Origin: Halanaerobium saccharolyticum subsp. saccharolyticum DSM 6643
GTDB lineage: Bacteria > Bacillota > Halanaerobiia > Halanaerobiales > Halanaerobiaceae
Assembly (NCBI RefSeq): GCF_000350165.1
Contig: NZ_CAUI01000015.1
Coordinates: forward strand, 62,001-126,000
Length of the DNA stretch: 64,000 bases
Direction: 5' to 3'
Numbering within the stretch: position 1 is the stretch's first letter; every line of letters starts with the position of its first letter. Below, in pieces: positions 51,707-59,259 of the stretch. Under the pieces are notes generated by a model. It did no database searches and was not told the DNA's origin. It saw only the letters and a list, made by a program, of their open reading frames with translations. The position numbers and the translations under genes are program-made.

Positions 51707-53098
51707 TTAAAATTTAGCACTACCAGGAGTACGAGGGAAAGAAATAACATCTCTTATATTCTGCATACCTGATAAATACATTAATAATCTTTCAAAACCT
51801 AGTCCAAAACCGGAATGAGGTACTGAACCATATTTTCTAATATCTAAAAACCACTCATATTTTTCCAGATCCATATTTAATTCTTCCATTCGGCTCTTTA
51901 ATTTATCATATCTTTCTTCACGCTGACTTCCTCCGATGATTTCGCCAACACCGGGGACTAAACAGTCAACAGCTGCAACTGTTTTTCCATCTTCATTTTG
52001 ACGCATGTAAAATGCTTTTATATCTTTAGGGTAATTATAAACCATTATTGGCTTTTTAAAATGCTTTTCGGTTAAATATCTTTCATGTTCAGACTGCAAA
52101 TCAATTCCCCAACTTACCGGAAATTCGAAGTCCTCATCACTATTTTCTAAAATTTCTATTGCTGCAGTATAAGTTACTCTACCAAAATCTGAACCAATAA
52201 TTTCTTCTATCATTTCTCTCCGGCCTTCATCAATTCGTTGATTAAAAAAGTCCATCTCTTCTTCGGCTTCTTCCAGCGCAAATTTAAATAGATTTTTAAT
52301 GAAATCTTCCATTAGAGACATCATCTCATCTAGATTACAAAATGCCATTTCCGGCTCAATCATCCAAAATTCTGAAGCATGACGAGAAGTGTTAGAATTT
52401 TCAGCTCTAAAAGTTGGACCAAAAGTATATACATCTCCAAGAGCTGTGGCCATCAATTCTGCTTCTAACTGTCCACTCACTGTTAAACCAGTTTCTTCAG
52501 CAAAGAAGTCCTGACTGTAATCTATTTCGCCAGATTCTGTTTTGGGAAGCTTGTCAAAATCAAGTGTAGTAACTTTAAATACTTCTCCAGCTCCCTCAGC
52601 ATCACCTGAAGTAATAATTGGAGTATGGACGTATTTGAAGTCTTTATTATAAAAATAATTATGTACTGCATAAGACATCTTACTGCGGAAACGATTTACT
52701 ACTCCAAAAGTATTTGTTCTAGCTCTTAGATGAGCAATTTCTCTTAAAAATTCAAAACTGTGTCTTTTTTTCTGGAGAATAAAATCTTCAGGTGCTTCAC
52801 CAATAATTTCAATTTCTTCAGCCTTCATTTCTACATCCTGTTCTCGACCTTCGACTTTATCAATATATCCTTTGACCTTAATGCTGGCTCCTGTATTAAT
52901 ATCAGCCAGTGGATGTTGATCAGGATTTAAAATAACAAGCTGTAAATTTTTAAGTGCACTTCCATCATTGATCTCTATAAAGGCAATATTTTTTGAGACT
53001 CTTTTTGTTCTAACCCATCCCATAACAATAACATCTTTATAATTATCAATTTTATCTTCTAAAACATCTTTAATCTTTTTCTTTTCGAAATAATTCAT
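51707..53098 (-). CDS. asnS: Asparaginyl-tRNA synthetase
   Basis: An N-terminal OB-fold anticodon-binding domain (VIVMGWVRTKRVSKNIAFIE) is followed by the class II core with motif 2 (FGPTFRAENSNTSRHASEFW) and motif 3 (GFGLGFERLLMYLSGMQNIR). The residues around IEPEMAF favour Asn over Asp specificity. GGGAGG precedes the ATG. No T-box leader was seen upstream; instead there is a triple 15-bp repeat. Confidence 0.96.
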   Translation of the reverse strand: MNYFEKKKIKDVLEDKIDNYKDVIVMGWVRTKRVSKNIAFIEINDGSALKNLQLVILNPDQHPLADINTGASIKVKGYIDKVEGREQDVEMKAEEIEIIGEAPEDFILQKKRHSFEFLREIAHLRARTNTFGVVNRFRSKMSYAVHNYFYNKDFKYVHTPIITSGDAEGAGEVFKVTTLDFDKLPKTESGEIDYSQDFFAEETGLTVSGQLEAELMATALGDVYTFGPTFRAENSNTSRHASEFWMIEPEMAFCNLDEMMSLMEDFIKNLFKFALEEAEEEMDFFNQRIDEGRREMIEEIIGSDFGRVTYTAAIEILENSDEDFEFPVSWGIDLQSEHERYLTEKHFKKPIMVYNYPKDIKAFYMRQNEDGKTVAAVDCLVPGVGEIIGGSQREERYDKLKSRMEELNMDLEKYEWFLDIRKYGSVPHSGFGLGFERLLMYLSGMQNIRDVISFPRTPGSAKF

Positions 53099-53180
53099 TT
53101 TATAAATTTCCTCCCTGAATATTCAATTTATCTAATTTTATAGAGTATTAAAAATATAATTATAAATTTTTATAATAATT

Positions 53181-53225
53181 TCACTTATAATATTCTCACT
53201 TATAATATTCTCACATATAATATTT
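53181..53225. repeat. Three tandem copies of a 15-bp unit upstream of asnS
   Basis: TCACTTATAATATTC repeats at 53181, 53196 and 53211 (last copy TCACATATAATATTT). It lies 80-130 nt before asnS. Each unit contains a -10-like core, but on the plus strand, opposite to asnS. Function unknown. Confidence 0.8.
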
Positions 53226-53311
53226 TCTATTGTATTTACTTCTCGTAAACGGAGCAAAATCCTTTAAGAAATAAATAAAAATCACTAAATTTTTGTAGTT
53301 TAAGCATTTAA

Positions 53312-53336
53312 AAGCCCGGAGAATAAACCCCGGGCC
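53312..53336 (-). terminator. Rho-independent terminator after the desulforedoxin gene
   Basis: On the minus strand a GC-rich hairpin (GCCCGG / CCGGGC) is followed by TTTTAAA, about 20 nt past the stop. Confidence 0.8.
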
Positions 53337-53355
53337 CTAATAAAATTTTTTATAA

Positions 53356-53478
53356 TTATTCTTCTAGCTTCATTGGTTCGCCACAGCAAATCAGCTCTCC
53401 ACCGCCAGCTTCCTTTACCTCAACAACATTACCGCAAATCTCACAGCGATATACTTCTCCTTTTTTCTTTACATTCAT
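53356..53478 (-). CDS. Desulforedoxin-like 40-residue iron protein
   Basis: A short frame reads [16 protein letters not shown], then [16 protein letters not shown] and GEPMKLEE. Four cysteines in the pattern C-x2-C...CC match desulforedoxin or the N-terminal Fe(SCys)4 domain of desulfoferrodoxin (superoxide reductase). It has AGGAGG upstream of the ATG and its own terminator, so it is a genuine stand-alone gene. No superoxide-reductase catalytic domain follows. A role as a small electron carrier in oxygen or superoxide defence of an anaerobe is inferred. Confidence 0.9.
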   Translation of the reverse strand: MNVKKKGEVYRCEICGNVVEVKEAGGGELICCGEPMKLEE

Positions 53479-53581
53479 ATTTTAGCCTCCTTTTATTATA
53501 ATTTAAAATATAAAAGTAGTCAATTGAAATGTTAAATTTATCTAAATTAATTATATGTTAAAAATAAAGATTTTGCAATAT

Positions 53582-54805
53582 TTAATTATTAATTTCATCT
53601 AATTTAAATTCCTGATGTAAAACATTAATTGCATTATTAGCATCTTCTTTTTTAATTAAACAAGAAATTTTGATTTCAGAGGTTGTAATCATTCCAATGT
53701 TGATACTATTTTCTCCTAATGATGTAAACATTCTGGCGGCAACACCTGGTGTAGACTGCATTCCAGCTCCTACTATAGAAATTTTGGCTACATCTCGATC
53801 AATACTATAGTTGTTAAATCTTAATTCACGTTTAATTTTTTCCAGCACCTTTACTGCCAATTTTTCCTGCTCCTGATTAATCGTAAATGTTATATCATTA
53901 AGCTCATCCCGCTGTAAGTTCTGAATAATCATATCAACATTTACTCCAAAGTCAGCCAATGATCTAAACATCTTACCAGCTATACCAGGCTCATCAGGTA
54001 CTCTTTCTACAGTAATCTTAATTTCTCCTAAATCACTCGCTACTCCTACTACATTTTTTTTACCTTCCATTTTTTCATCCCCTCTAACAATTGTTCCTTT
54101 AGTCTTATTAAAACTTGATGCTATATATAATTTTAAATTATAATTATTTGCTAACTCTACTGCTCTTGGGTGTAAGACATTTGCTCCTAAATTTGCTAAC
54201 TCAAGCATTTCTTCATATGAAATATAATCTAATTTACTTGCATTTTTTACAAGCCTTGGATCTGCTGTATAAACACCATCTACATCAGAATAGATTTCAC
54301 AGCGATCTGCCTTGATAGCAGCTGCTACTGCGACGGTTGTTGTATCAGAACCACCTCTACCTAAAGTTGTAAAATCCTGATTCTCATTTACCCCTTGAAA
54401 ACCAGCGACTATAACAATTTTGTTTTCAGATAACTCCCTTTTTAAACGGGTTGTGTCAATATCGGTTATCATTGCCTGATTATGTTTTTCGTTTGTTTTT
54501 ATTTTCATTTGGCTTCCTGTTAAAGATATTGCTGGATAACCTAAAGAATGAATTGCCATAGTTAAAAGTGCAATTGAAACCTGCTCACCTGTAGTTAACA
54601 GCATGTCTACTTCTCTTGGGTCTGGATCATCAGTTATATCACCCATTAATTCAATTAAATGATCAGTTGTGTCACCCATTGCAGATACAACAACAATCAT
54701 TTGATTGCCTGCCTCATATCCCTCAATTACTCGTTTGGCAACATTTTTAATTAACTCTGCATTCGCTACTGAACTTCCTCCATACTTTTGTACAATTAAT
54801 GACAA
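53582..54805 (-). CDS. lysC: Aspartate kinase
   Basis: The kinase domain begins IVQKYGGSSVANAELIKNVA and has GRGGSDTTTVAVAAAIKADR and EIYSDVDGVYTADPRLV. The C-terminus holds two ACT domains (EPGIAGKMFRSLADFGVNVD; GVAARMFTSLGENSINIGMI), the usual site of feedback control by lysine and/or threonine. TTG 54805 is the likely start, 6 nt after AAGGTG; a longer frame to 54814 overlaps that site. It follows hom and thrB in one operon. Confidence 0.97.
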   Translation of the reverse strand: MSLIVQKYGGSSVANAELIKNVAKRVIEGYEAGNQMIVVVSAMGDTTDHLIELMGDITDDPDPREVDMLLTTGEQVSIALLTMAIHSLGYPAISLTGSQMKIKTNEKHNQAMITDIDTTRLKRELSENKIVIVAGFQGVNENQDFTTLGRGGSDTTTVAVAAAIKADRCEIYSDVDGVYTADPRLVKNASKLDYISYEEMLELANLGANVLHPRAVELANNYNLKLYIASSFNKTKGTIVRGDEKMEGKKNVVGVASDLGEIKITVERVPDEPGIAGKMFRSLADFGVNVDMIIQNLQRDELNDITFTINQEQEKLAVKVLEKIKRELRFNNYSIDRDVAKISIVGAGMQSTPGVAARMFTSLGENSINIGMITTSEIKISCLIKKEDANNAINVLHQEFKLDEINN

Positions 54806-54835
54806 TTGTTTCACCTTCCTATTGTTATAAAATTA

Positions 54836-56122
54836 TTATTCTGCTTTAACTGGTATAATATTATTAACAGTTAATACTCCTTTTAGCTCCTCGACTTCTT
54901 GCAGTATTATTTCTAGGTCTTTTTCCTTGATTTCCTTTGTTATGATTATCACTGGCAGCAGTGGGGTTTCAGTTAAATTGTCATGTAAAATTAAGTCTGC
55001 TAGATTTTTTTCTGAAAATATATTTTTTATATTCTCTATAATTTCTTCATCTTTTTCAAGCTGCAGTCTGATATAAAATGATCTCTTTTGATTATGGTAT
55101 AAATCAAAGCTGTTTTCTGGATTTTTTTCTAAACCAATATCCATTTTATTGTTATTATTATGGTTAACTGCGTTAATCAAATCTAAACTCAGCAGATTAT
55201 ATAGTGCTGAATCATTATTTTCTGCTTTAAAAGTTATTTTTGAGTTGTATTTAGATACTAATTCAACAGCATTGCTGTTTTCATTAACTGAAGCCAAATA
55301 ACTATTTTTACTAATTAAATTTGGTCTGACTCCAATATATAGTTTTTGCTTTTCTTTTTTTACTGAACTTATCAATTTTATTTTATAACCTAGTTCTTCT
55401 GCATAAATTAAATCATAACTTGTAATACCTTTGATCCCTTTGACCTTTACTAATTCGGGGTCTACAGCAGTATTATAAAATAAATTAGATAATAAAATAA
55501 TCTTATATAAACTATCTAAGCCAGTCAAATCTATATCAGGATTTTCTTCAGTATAACTAGCTTTTTCAGCTTGTTCAATTGTCTCTTTCATCGAAATTGT
55601 ATTTTTGGCCATCTCAGTTAAAATATAATTTGTAGTCGCATTTAAAATAGCATCCATTCCCGTGATTTCATCCATTGCAAAAAAATTATCAATCAGTGTT
55701 TTTAGAGGCAGTGGAGAAAAAGCTGCAGAAAAATAGACTCTGCTTCGATATTTCTTTTCTAAATTTTTAATTTCCTTAAAATTTTCAGCAACTACTTTTT
55801 TATTAAAAGTAATTATATTTTTATTACTTTTTAAAATCTTAAATATATAATCTTTAGATTCTTCAGTTGGATTTAATTCAATAATACTTTTTGCTTTAGA
55901 ATTTTGCAGTAGATCATTAAAATTTTCTGCTTTTTTAATAGATTTATAATTAGTAAAGTTTTCCTGATCAACTTTGATCTCTGTCTCTAAAGAAGTATTA
56001 AATATGTAATCTATTTTTATTTTTTGTGATATTAATTTTTCTATTTTATTTTTATTTTCTTCAAAAAAACTTATAAATGAATTAAAAGATTTTTGATTAG
56101 CTATTAAAGCTATTTTATACAT
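54836..56122 (-). CDS. hom: Divergent homoserine dehydrogenase-like protein with C-terminal ACT region
   Basis: The catalytic half is recognisable: NKKVVAENFKEI (usual ANK motif, Lys108), ILNATTNYILTEM, and NPDIDLTGLDSLYKIILLSN with Asp203 and Lys207. An ACT-like tail follows. The N-terminus, however, reads MYKIALIANQKSFNSFISFF, with no GxGxxG nucleotide loop, and the overall match is weak. The enzyme would reduce aspartate semialdehyde to homoserine. Its place between thrB and lysC supports the call; loss of the glycine loop raises the question of altered cofactor use or loss of activity. AGGAG precedes the ATG. Confidence 0.8.
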   Translation of the reverse strand: MYKIALIANQKSFNSFISFFEENKNKIEKLISQKIKIDYIFNTSLETEIKVDQENFTNYKSIKKAENFNDLLQNSKAKSIIELNPTEESKDYIFKILKSNKNIITFNKKVVAENFKEIKNLEKKYRSRVYFSAAFSPLPLKTLIDNFFAMDEITGMDAILNATTNYILTEMAKNTISMKETIEQAEKASYTEENPDIDLTGLDSLYKIILLSNLFYNTAVDPELVKVKGIKGITSYDLIYAEELGYKIKLISSVKKEKQKLYIGVRPNLISKNSYLASVNENSNAVELVSKYNSKITFKAENNDSALYNLLSLDLINAVNHNNNNKMDIGLEKNPENSFDLYHNQKRSFYIRLQLEKDEEIIENIKNIFSEKNLADLILHDNLTETPLLPVIIITKEIKEKDLEIILQEVEELKGVLTVNNIIPVKAE

Positions 56123-57044
56123 CTTTAGATATCTCCTCTTTTAGACTTTGATATAAACTGCTGTTGCTAACTTTAACTATATAAGATGTTGAATCTATTG
56201 CCAGTGAATTATATACTTCTTCCATTTTTTCAGCAATCAGCTTCTCATTTTCAACTGCTAGAGCTAAGATTGTTGGCCCAGCACCACTTAAAGCAGCTCC
56301 TTTAGCACCATTATTATAAGCTTCACTTATGATTTGGTCAAATCCCTTAATTAATTTTTTTCTATAAGGCTGATGCAGCTGATCATCCATTGCAGTTTTT
56401 AATAAATTATAATCTTTATTTATAAAGGCTGCAGTTAAAAGGCTAATCCTACTTAAATTTGAAATAGCTTGCGAATAATTTATCTCATTAGGTAAAACAC
56501 TGCGCAGTTTTTCAGTTTTTAGTTCATAATCAGGTACTAATAAAATACAATTAATATTCTGGTCCACATCTATTTTATAATAATCAAAGTTGTTATTGCA
56601 ATTAAAATTAATCGTTAAACCTCCAACAAGAGCTGGAACAACATTATCTGGATGTTTTTCCAGTTGAACAGCAAGCTGAATAAAATCATTTTCTGATATT
56701 AATTGATTAGATATTACTGCAGCTGCTGCTAGGCCACCAATTATTGCAGAAGCACTGCTGCCTAATCCCCGGGCTAAAGGACTGTTCATTTCCTCTATTA
56801 TCTCTGCTCCAATTAAATCTTCTTCTAAAAAATTGAAATATTTTTTGTAAGCCTGAGCGATCAAATTATCTGAATCAGCAATCTCTATCTGCTTATTCCG
56901 ATTTTTATCAATAACTTTTATCTTCAGCTGCTGATCATTTCTTTTTTTTATTCTGAAATTGTTAAATAAAGTTAAAGCAAGTCCCAAAGTATCATAACCA
57001 GGACCAAGATTTGCCGATGTTGCAGGAACTTTAATTTCTGTCAT
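56115..57044 (-). CDS. thrB: Homoserine kinase
   Basis: A GHMP kinase: N-terminal IKVPATSANLGPGYDTLGLA, ATP loop SPLARGLGSSASAIIGGLAA, and C-terminal GAKGAALSGAGPTILAL. It phosphorylates homoserine towards threonine. ATG 57044 is chosen, 7 nt after GGAAGGG; the GTG at 57062 has no SD. It overlaps hom by 8 nt. thrC is not in the window. Confidence 0.96.
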   Translation of the reverse strand: MTEIKVPATSANLGPGYDTLGLALTLFNNFRIKKRNDQQLKIKVIDKNRNKQIEIADSDNLIAQAYKKYFNFLEEDLIGAEIIEEMNSPLARGLGSSASAIIGGLAAAAVISNQLISENDFIQLAVQLEKHPDNVVPALVGGLTINFNCNNNFDYYKIDVDQNINCILLVPDYELKTEKLRSVLPNEINYSQAISNLSRISLLTAAFINKDYNLLKTAMDDQLHQPYRKKLIKGFDQIISEAYNNGAKGAALSGAGPTILALAVENEKLIAEKMEEVYNSLAIDSTSYIVKVSNSSLYQSLKEEISKDV

Positions 57045-57058
57045 ATTATTTCCCTTCC

Positions 57059-57499
57059 TCACTTCTTTTTTACTCCAGTATGGCCAAAGCCGCCATCCCC
57101 ACGCTGACTTTCACTTAAATTATCGACTTCATTCCATTCAATTATATTTACTTTTTGAATTATTAACTGGGCGATACGGTCATTTAAGTTTATTTCAAAA
57201 TCTTCTGGACCGTGATTAATTAAAATAACCCCAACCTCACCTCTATAACCTGAATCAATAACTCCATCTGCATTTAAGACAGTTACACCCTTTTTTAGCG
57301 CTAACCCACTCCGGGGATAAACAAAAGCTGCATAACCTTTTGGCACAGCAATTTTTAAGCCAGTTTTTATTAGTTTATATTCTCCGCTTTTAATTGTCAA
57401 TGCTTCTGCTGCATGGAGATCAAGTCCTGCATCCTCTCCATAATGTTGATATTGAGGTAATTCTACTTCTTTATTTAGTCTTTCTACCATAATTTCCAT
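57059..57499 (-). CDS. dut: Deoxyuridine 5'-triphosphate nucleotidohydrolase
   Basis: All trimeric dUTPase motifs are present: HYGEDAGLDLHAAEA, YPRSGLALKKG, NADGVIDSGYRGEVGVI, DRIAQLIIQKV and the C-terminal arm RGDGGFGHTG. It hydrolyses dUTP to keep uracil out of DNA. The start is one of several close ATGs; 57499 is preferred for spacing to AAAGG. The 5' end overlaps the deacetylase gene, so they are cotranscribed. Confidence 0.96.
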   Translation of the reverse strand: MEIMVERLNKEVELPQYQHYGEDAGLDLHAAEALTIKSGEYKLIKTGLKIAVPKGYAAFVYPRSGLALKKGVTVLNADGVIDSGYRGEVGVILINHGPEDFEINLNDRIAQLIIQKVNIIEWNEVDNLSESQRGDGGFGHTGVKKK

Positions 57500-58313
57500 T
57501 ATCATCATCCTTTATTTTAGATTGTAAACCAGTCAAAGAATTAATCTGATAGTTATTATTATAAATTAGATCTTTAATTTTGACAAATTGATATTCTTTT
57601 TTAAGCATTGGAATGATTTCTGAAAGTATTTCAACAATATTATTAGAATTATTGTGAAAAAGAATTATATCTCCAGAACTTATATTTTTATTTATTCTAT
57701 TTATAATATATTCCTTGCCAGGATCCATCCAGTCGTGAGAATCAAGACTCCACTGAACTACTTGATAATTAAGTTCTCTTGCTGTTTTAATTACAAGTTC
57801 ATTATATTCTCCATATGGGGGTCTAAAAAACTTGGGGTTTGCATTTTTTTTCTGATATTTATTTATTATTTCTTCTGTCTTAAGTAATTCTTTTTCTATC
57901 TCTTTTTGATTTAAATAATTAAAATGAGGATGGCTGTAAGAGTGGTTATAAATTTGATGTCCTGCTTCAATAATTTTATTAACTAAATTCGGATTGTTTT
58001 CTAACCAGATCCCAGCAAAGAAAAATGAAACCGGAATCGACTCAGCTTTAAATAACTTTAGCAGGGCTTCCGTTTTATTGCTGCCCCAAGCGCCATCAAT
58101 TGTCAGGCTTATTTTCTTATCATGCCTTTCTACTTTATAAATTGGTGTTAACCTTGAACCACTATATTCGCTTAAATAATATATATTTTCGGCTGCTGAA
58201 ACTGTTGGTGAAACTGCTGCTGAAAACATTAAGATGATTATAAATGTTATTATAAAAAAATAAGCCAGCTTCATTTTAAAAAGCTGGACGGTTTTATTAA
58301 TATGATAAAACAA
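57471..58313 (-). CDS. Exported polysaccharide deacetylase (PdaB-like)
   Basis: A hydrophobic export segment (AYFFIITFIIILMFSAAVSP) is followed by a NodB domain: motif 1 SLTIDGAWGSNKT, motif 2 HSYSHPHF, motif 3 RPPYGEYN, motif 4 WSLDSHDW and motif 5 ILFHNN. Motif 1 has a single Asp (classic form TFDDGP), as in PdaB-type sporulation deacetylases. The family removes acetyl groups from peptidoglycan sugars. TTG 58313 is the likely start, 6 nt after GAGGTG. The neighbouring LysM-SleB gene also acts on the cell wall. Confidence 0.88.
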   Translation of the reverse strand: MFYHINKTVQLFKMKLAYFFIITFIIILMFSAAVSPTVSAAENIYYLSEYSGSRLTPIYKVERHDKKISLTIDGAWGSNKTEALLKLFKAESIPVSFFFAGIWLENNPNLVNKIIEAGHQIYNHSYSHPHFNYLNQKEIEKELLKTEEIINKYQKKNANPKFFRPPYGEYNELVIKTARELNYQVVQWSLDSHDWMDPGKEYIINRINKNISSGDIILFHNNSNNIVEILSEIIPMLKKEYQFVKIKDLIYNNNYQINSLTGLQSKIKDDDNGNYGRKTK

Positions 58314-58324
58314 GAAATACACCT

Positions 58325-59257
58325 CTATTCTATAAACAAATGATCCCCAATTTTAGTTATAACTCTTCTACCTTTAAAAAAACTAACTCTAGTTGCTGTT
58401 TTAGGATTGTAAAAATAGAGAGCTCCATTAGTAGGGTCACTACCTCTTAAAGCATCTCTGGCTGCTCTATAAGCGCTCTGATTTGGAGTCAGGTTGATTT
58501 GACCATCACTAACAGCTGAGAACTGTCCTCCCTGATAAATAACTTGAGCAAAATTATTAGGAAACTGACGACTGAGAACTCTATTGATAATTACTGCAGC
58601 TACAGCTACCTGACCTAAATAAGGTTCTCCCCGAGATTCTCCATGAATAGCTCTTGCTAAAAGATTAAGTTCCTGCTTACTGACTCTTTTATTTAAAATC
58701 TGATGTGAAGTTAAATTATGAACTGGTAAGCGAATTTTCTCACCACTTCGCAAAAAGCTATCTTTTTTATTGTTTAAAGCTAAAATAGTACCAATTGTAG
58801 TGCTAAAATCGCGAGCAAGATCATAAAGGGTATCTCCTGGCCCTACATAATAATTAATAATTTTATCTTTTGGTATTTTATCAATATTAGGTGCCTGGTG
58901 ACCTGGATTAATTCTGGCGGCATAATGAGTATTAATAGTAAATGAAAGTTCTTTTTTCTGAGAACTATACTCCTCAAAAAGCGCCTCATTTTTCAAATTA
59001 GACTTATTTTTTTTAATATTTTTTTGTGGAATAACTAACTCATCGCCCATTTTAATACTGGCTGTATTAGTAATTCCATTTTCTGCTTTTAATTTGTTGA
59101 GATCTACATTATATTCTGCTGCTATTTCCGAAAGCGTATCCCCCTGTTGAATTACATAAATCAAGCTTAAATTGGGAGCAGCATAAGCAGCTGCAGAAAA
59201 GAAGCTAATTATTAAGATTACAAAAAACATCTGGTTAAATAAACTTTTATTTTTCAT
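58325..59257 (-). CDS. LysM-containing SleB-type cell wall hydrolase
   Basis: The protein has a signal peptide (MFFVILIISFFSAAAYAAP), two LysM domains (YVIQQGDTLSEIAAEYNVDL; YYVGPGDTLYDLARDFST), and a C-terminal SleB-type Hydrolase_2 domain (RAIHGESRGEPYLGQVAVAA, GGQFSAVSDG, ALYFYNPK). LysM domains hold the enzyme on peptidoglycan. It is related to the LysM-free hydrolase at 1489-2076 over the whole catalytic domain. It lies between the JAMM-DinG fusion gene and the deacetylase gene. In spore formers such enzymes degrade cortex; a vegetative role is equally possible here. Confidence 0.93.
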   Translation of the reverse strand: MKNKSLFNQMFFVILIISFFSAAAYAAPNLSLIYVIQQGDTLSEIAAEYNVDLNKLKAENGITNTASIKMGDELVIPQKNIKKNKSNLKNEALFEEYSSQKKELSFTINTHYAARINPGHQAPNIDKIPKDKIINYYVGPGDTLYDLARDFSTTIGTILALNNKKDSFLRSGEKIRLPVHNLTSHQILNKRVSKQELNLLARAIHGESRGEPYLGQVAVAAVIINRVLSRQFPNNFAQVIYQGGQFSAVSDGQINLTPNQSAYRAARDALRGSDPTNGALYFYNPKTATRVSFFKGRRVITKIGDHLFIE

Positions 59258-59259
59258 AT

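Noticed and set aside
53099-53311. T-box riboswitch upstream of asnS
   Set aside because: The conserved T-box sequence (AACTGGGTGGAACC or its complement) was not found.
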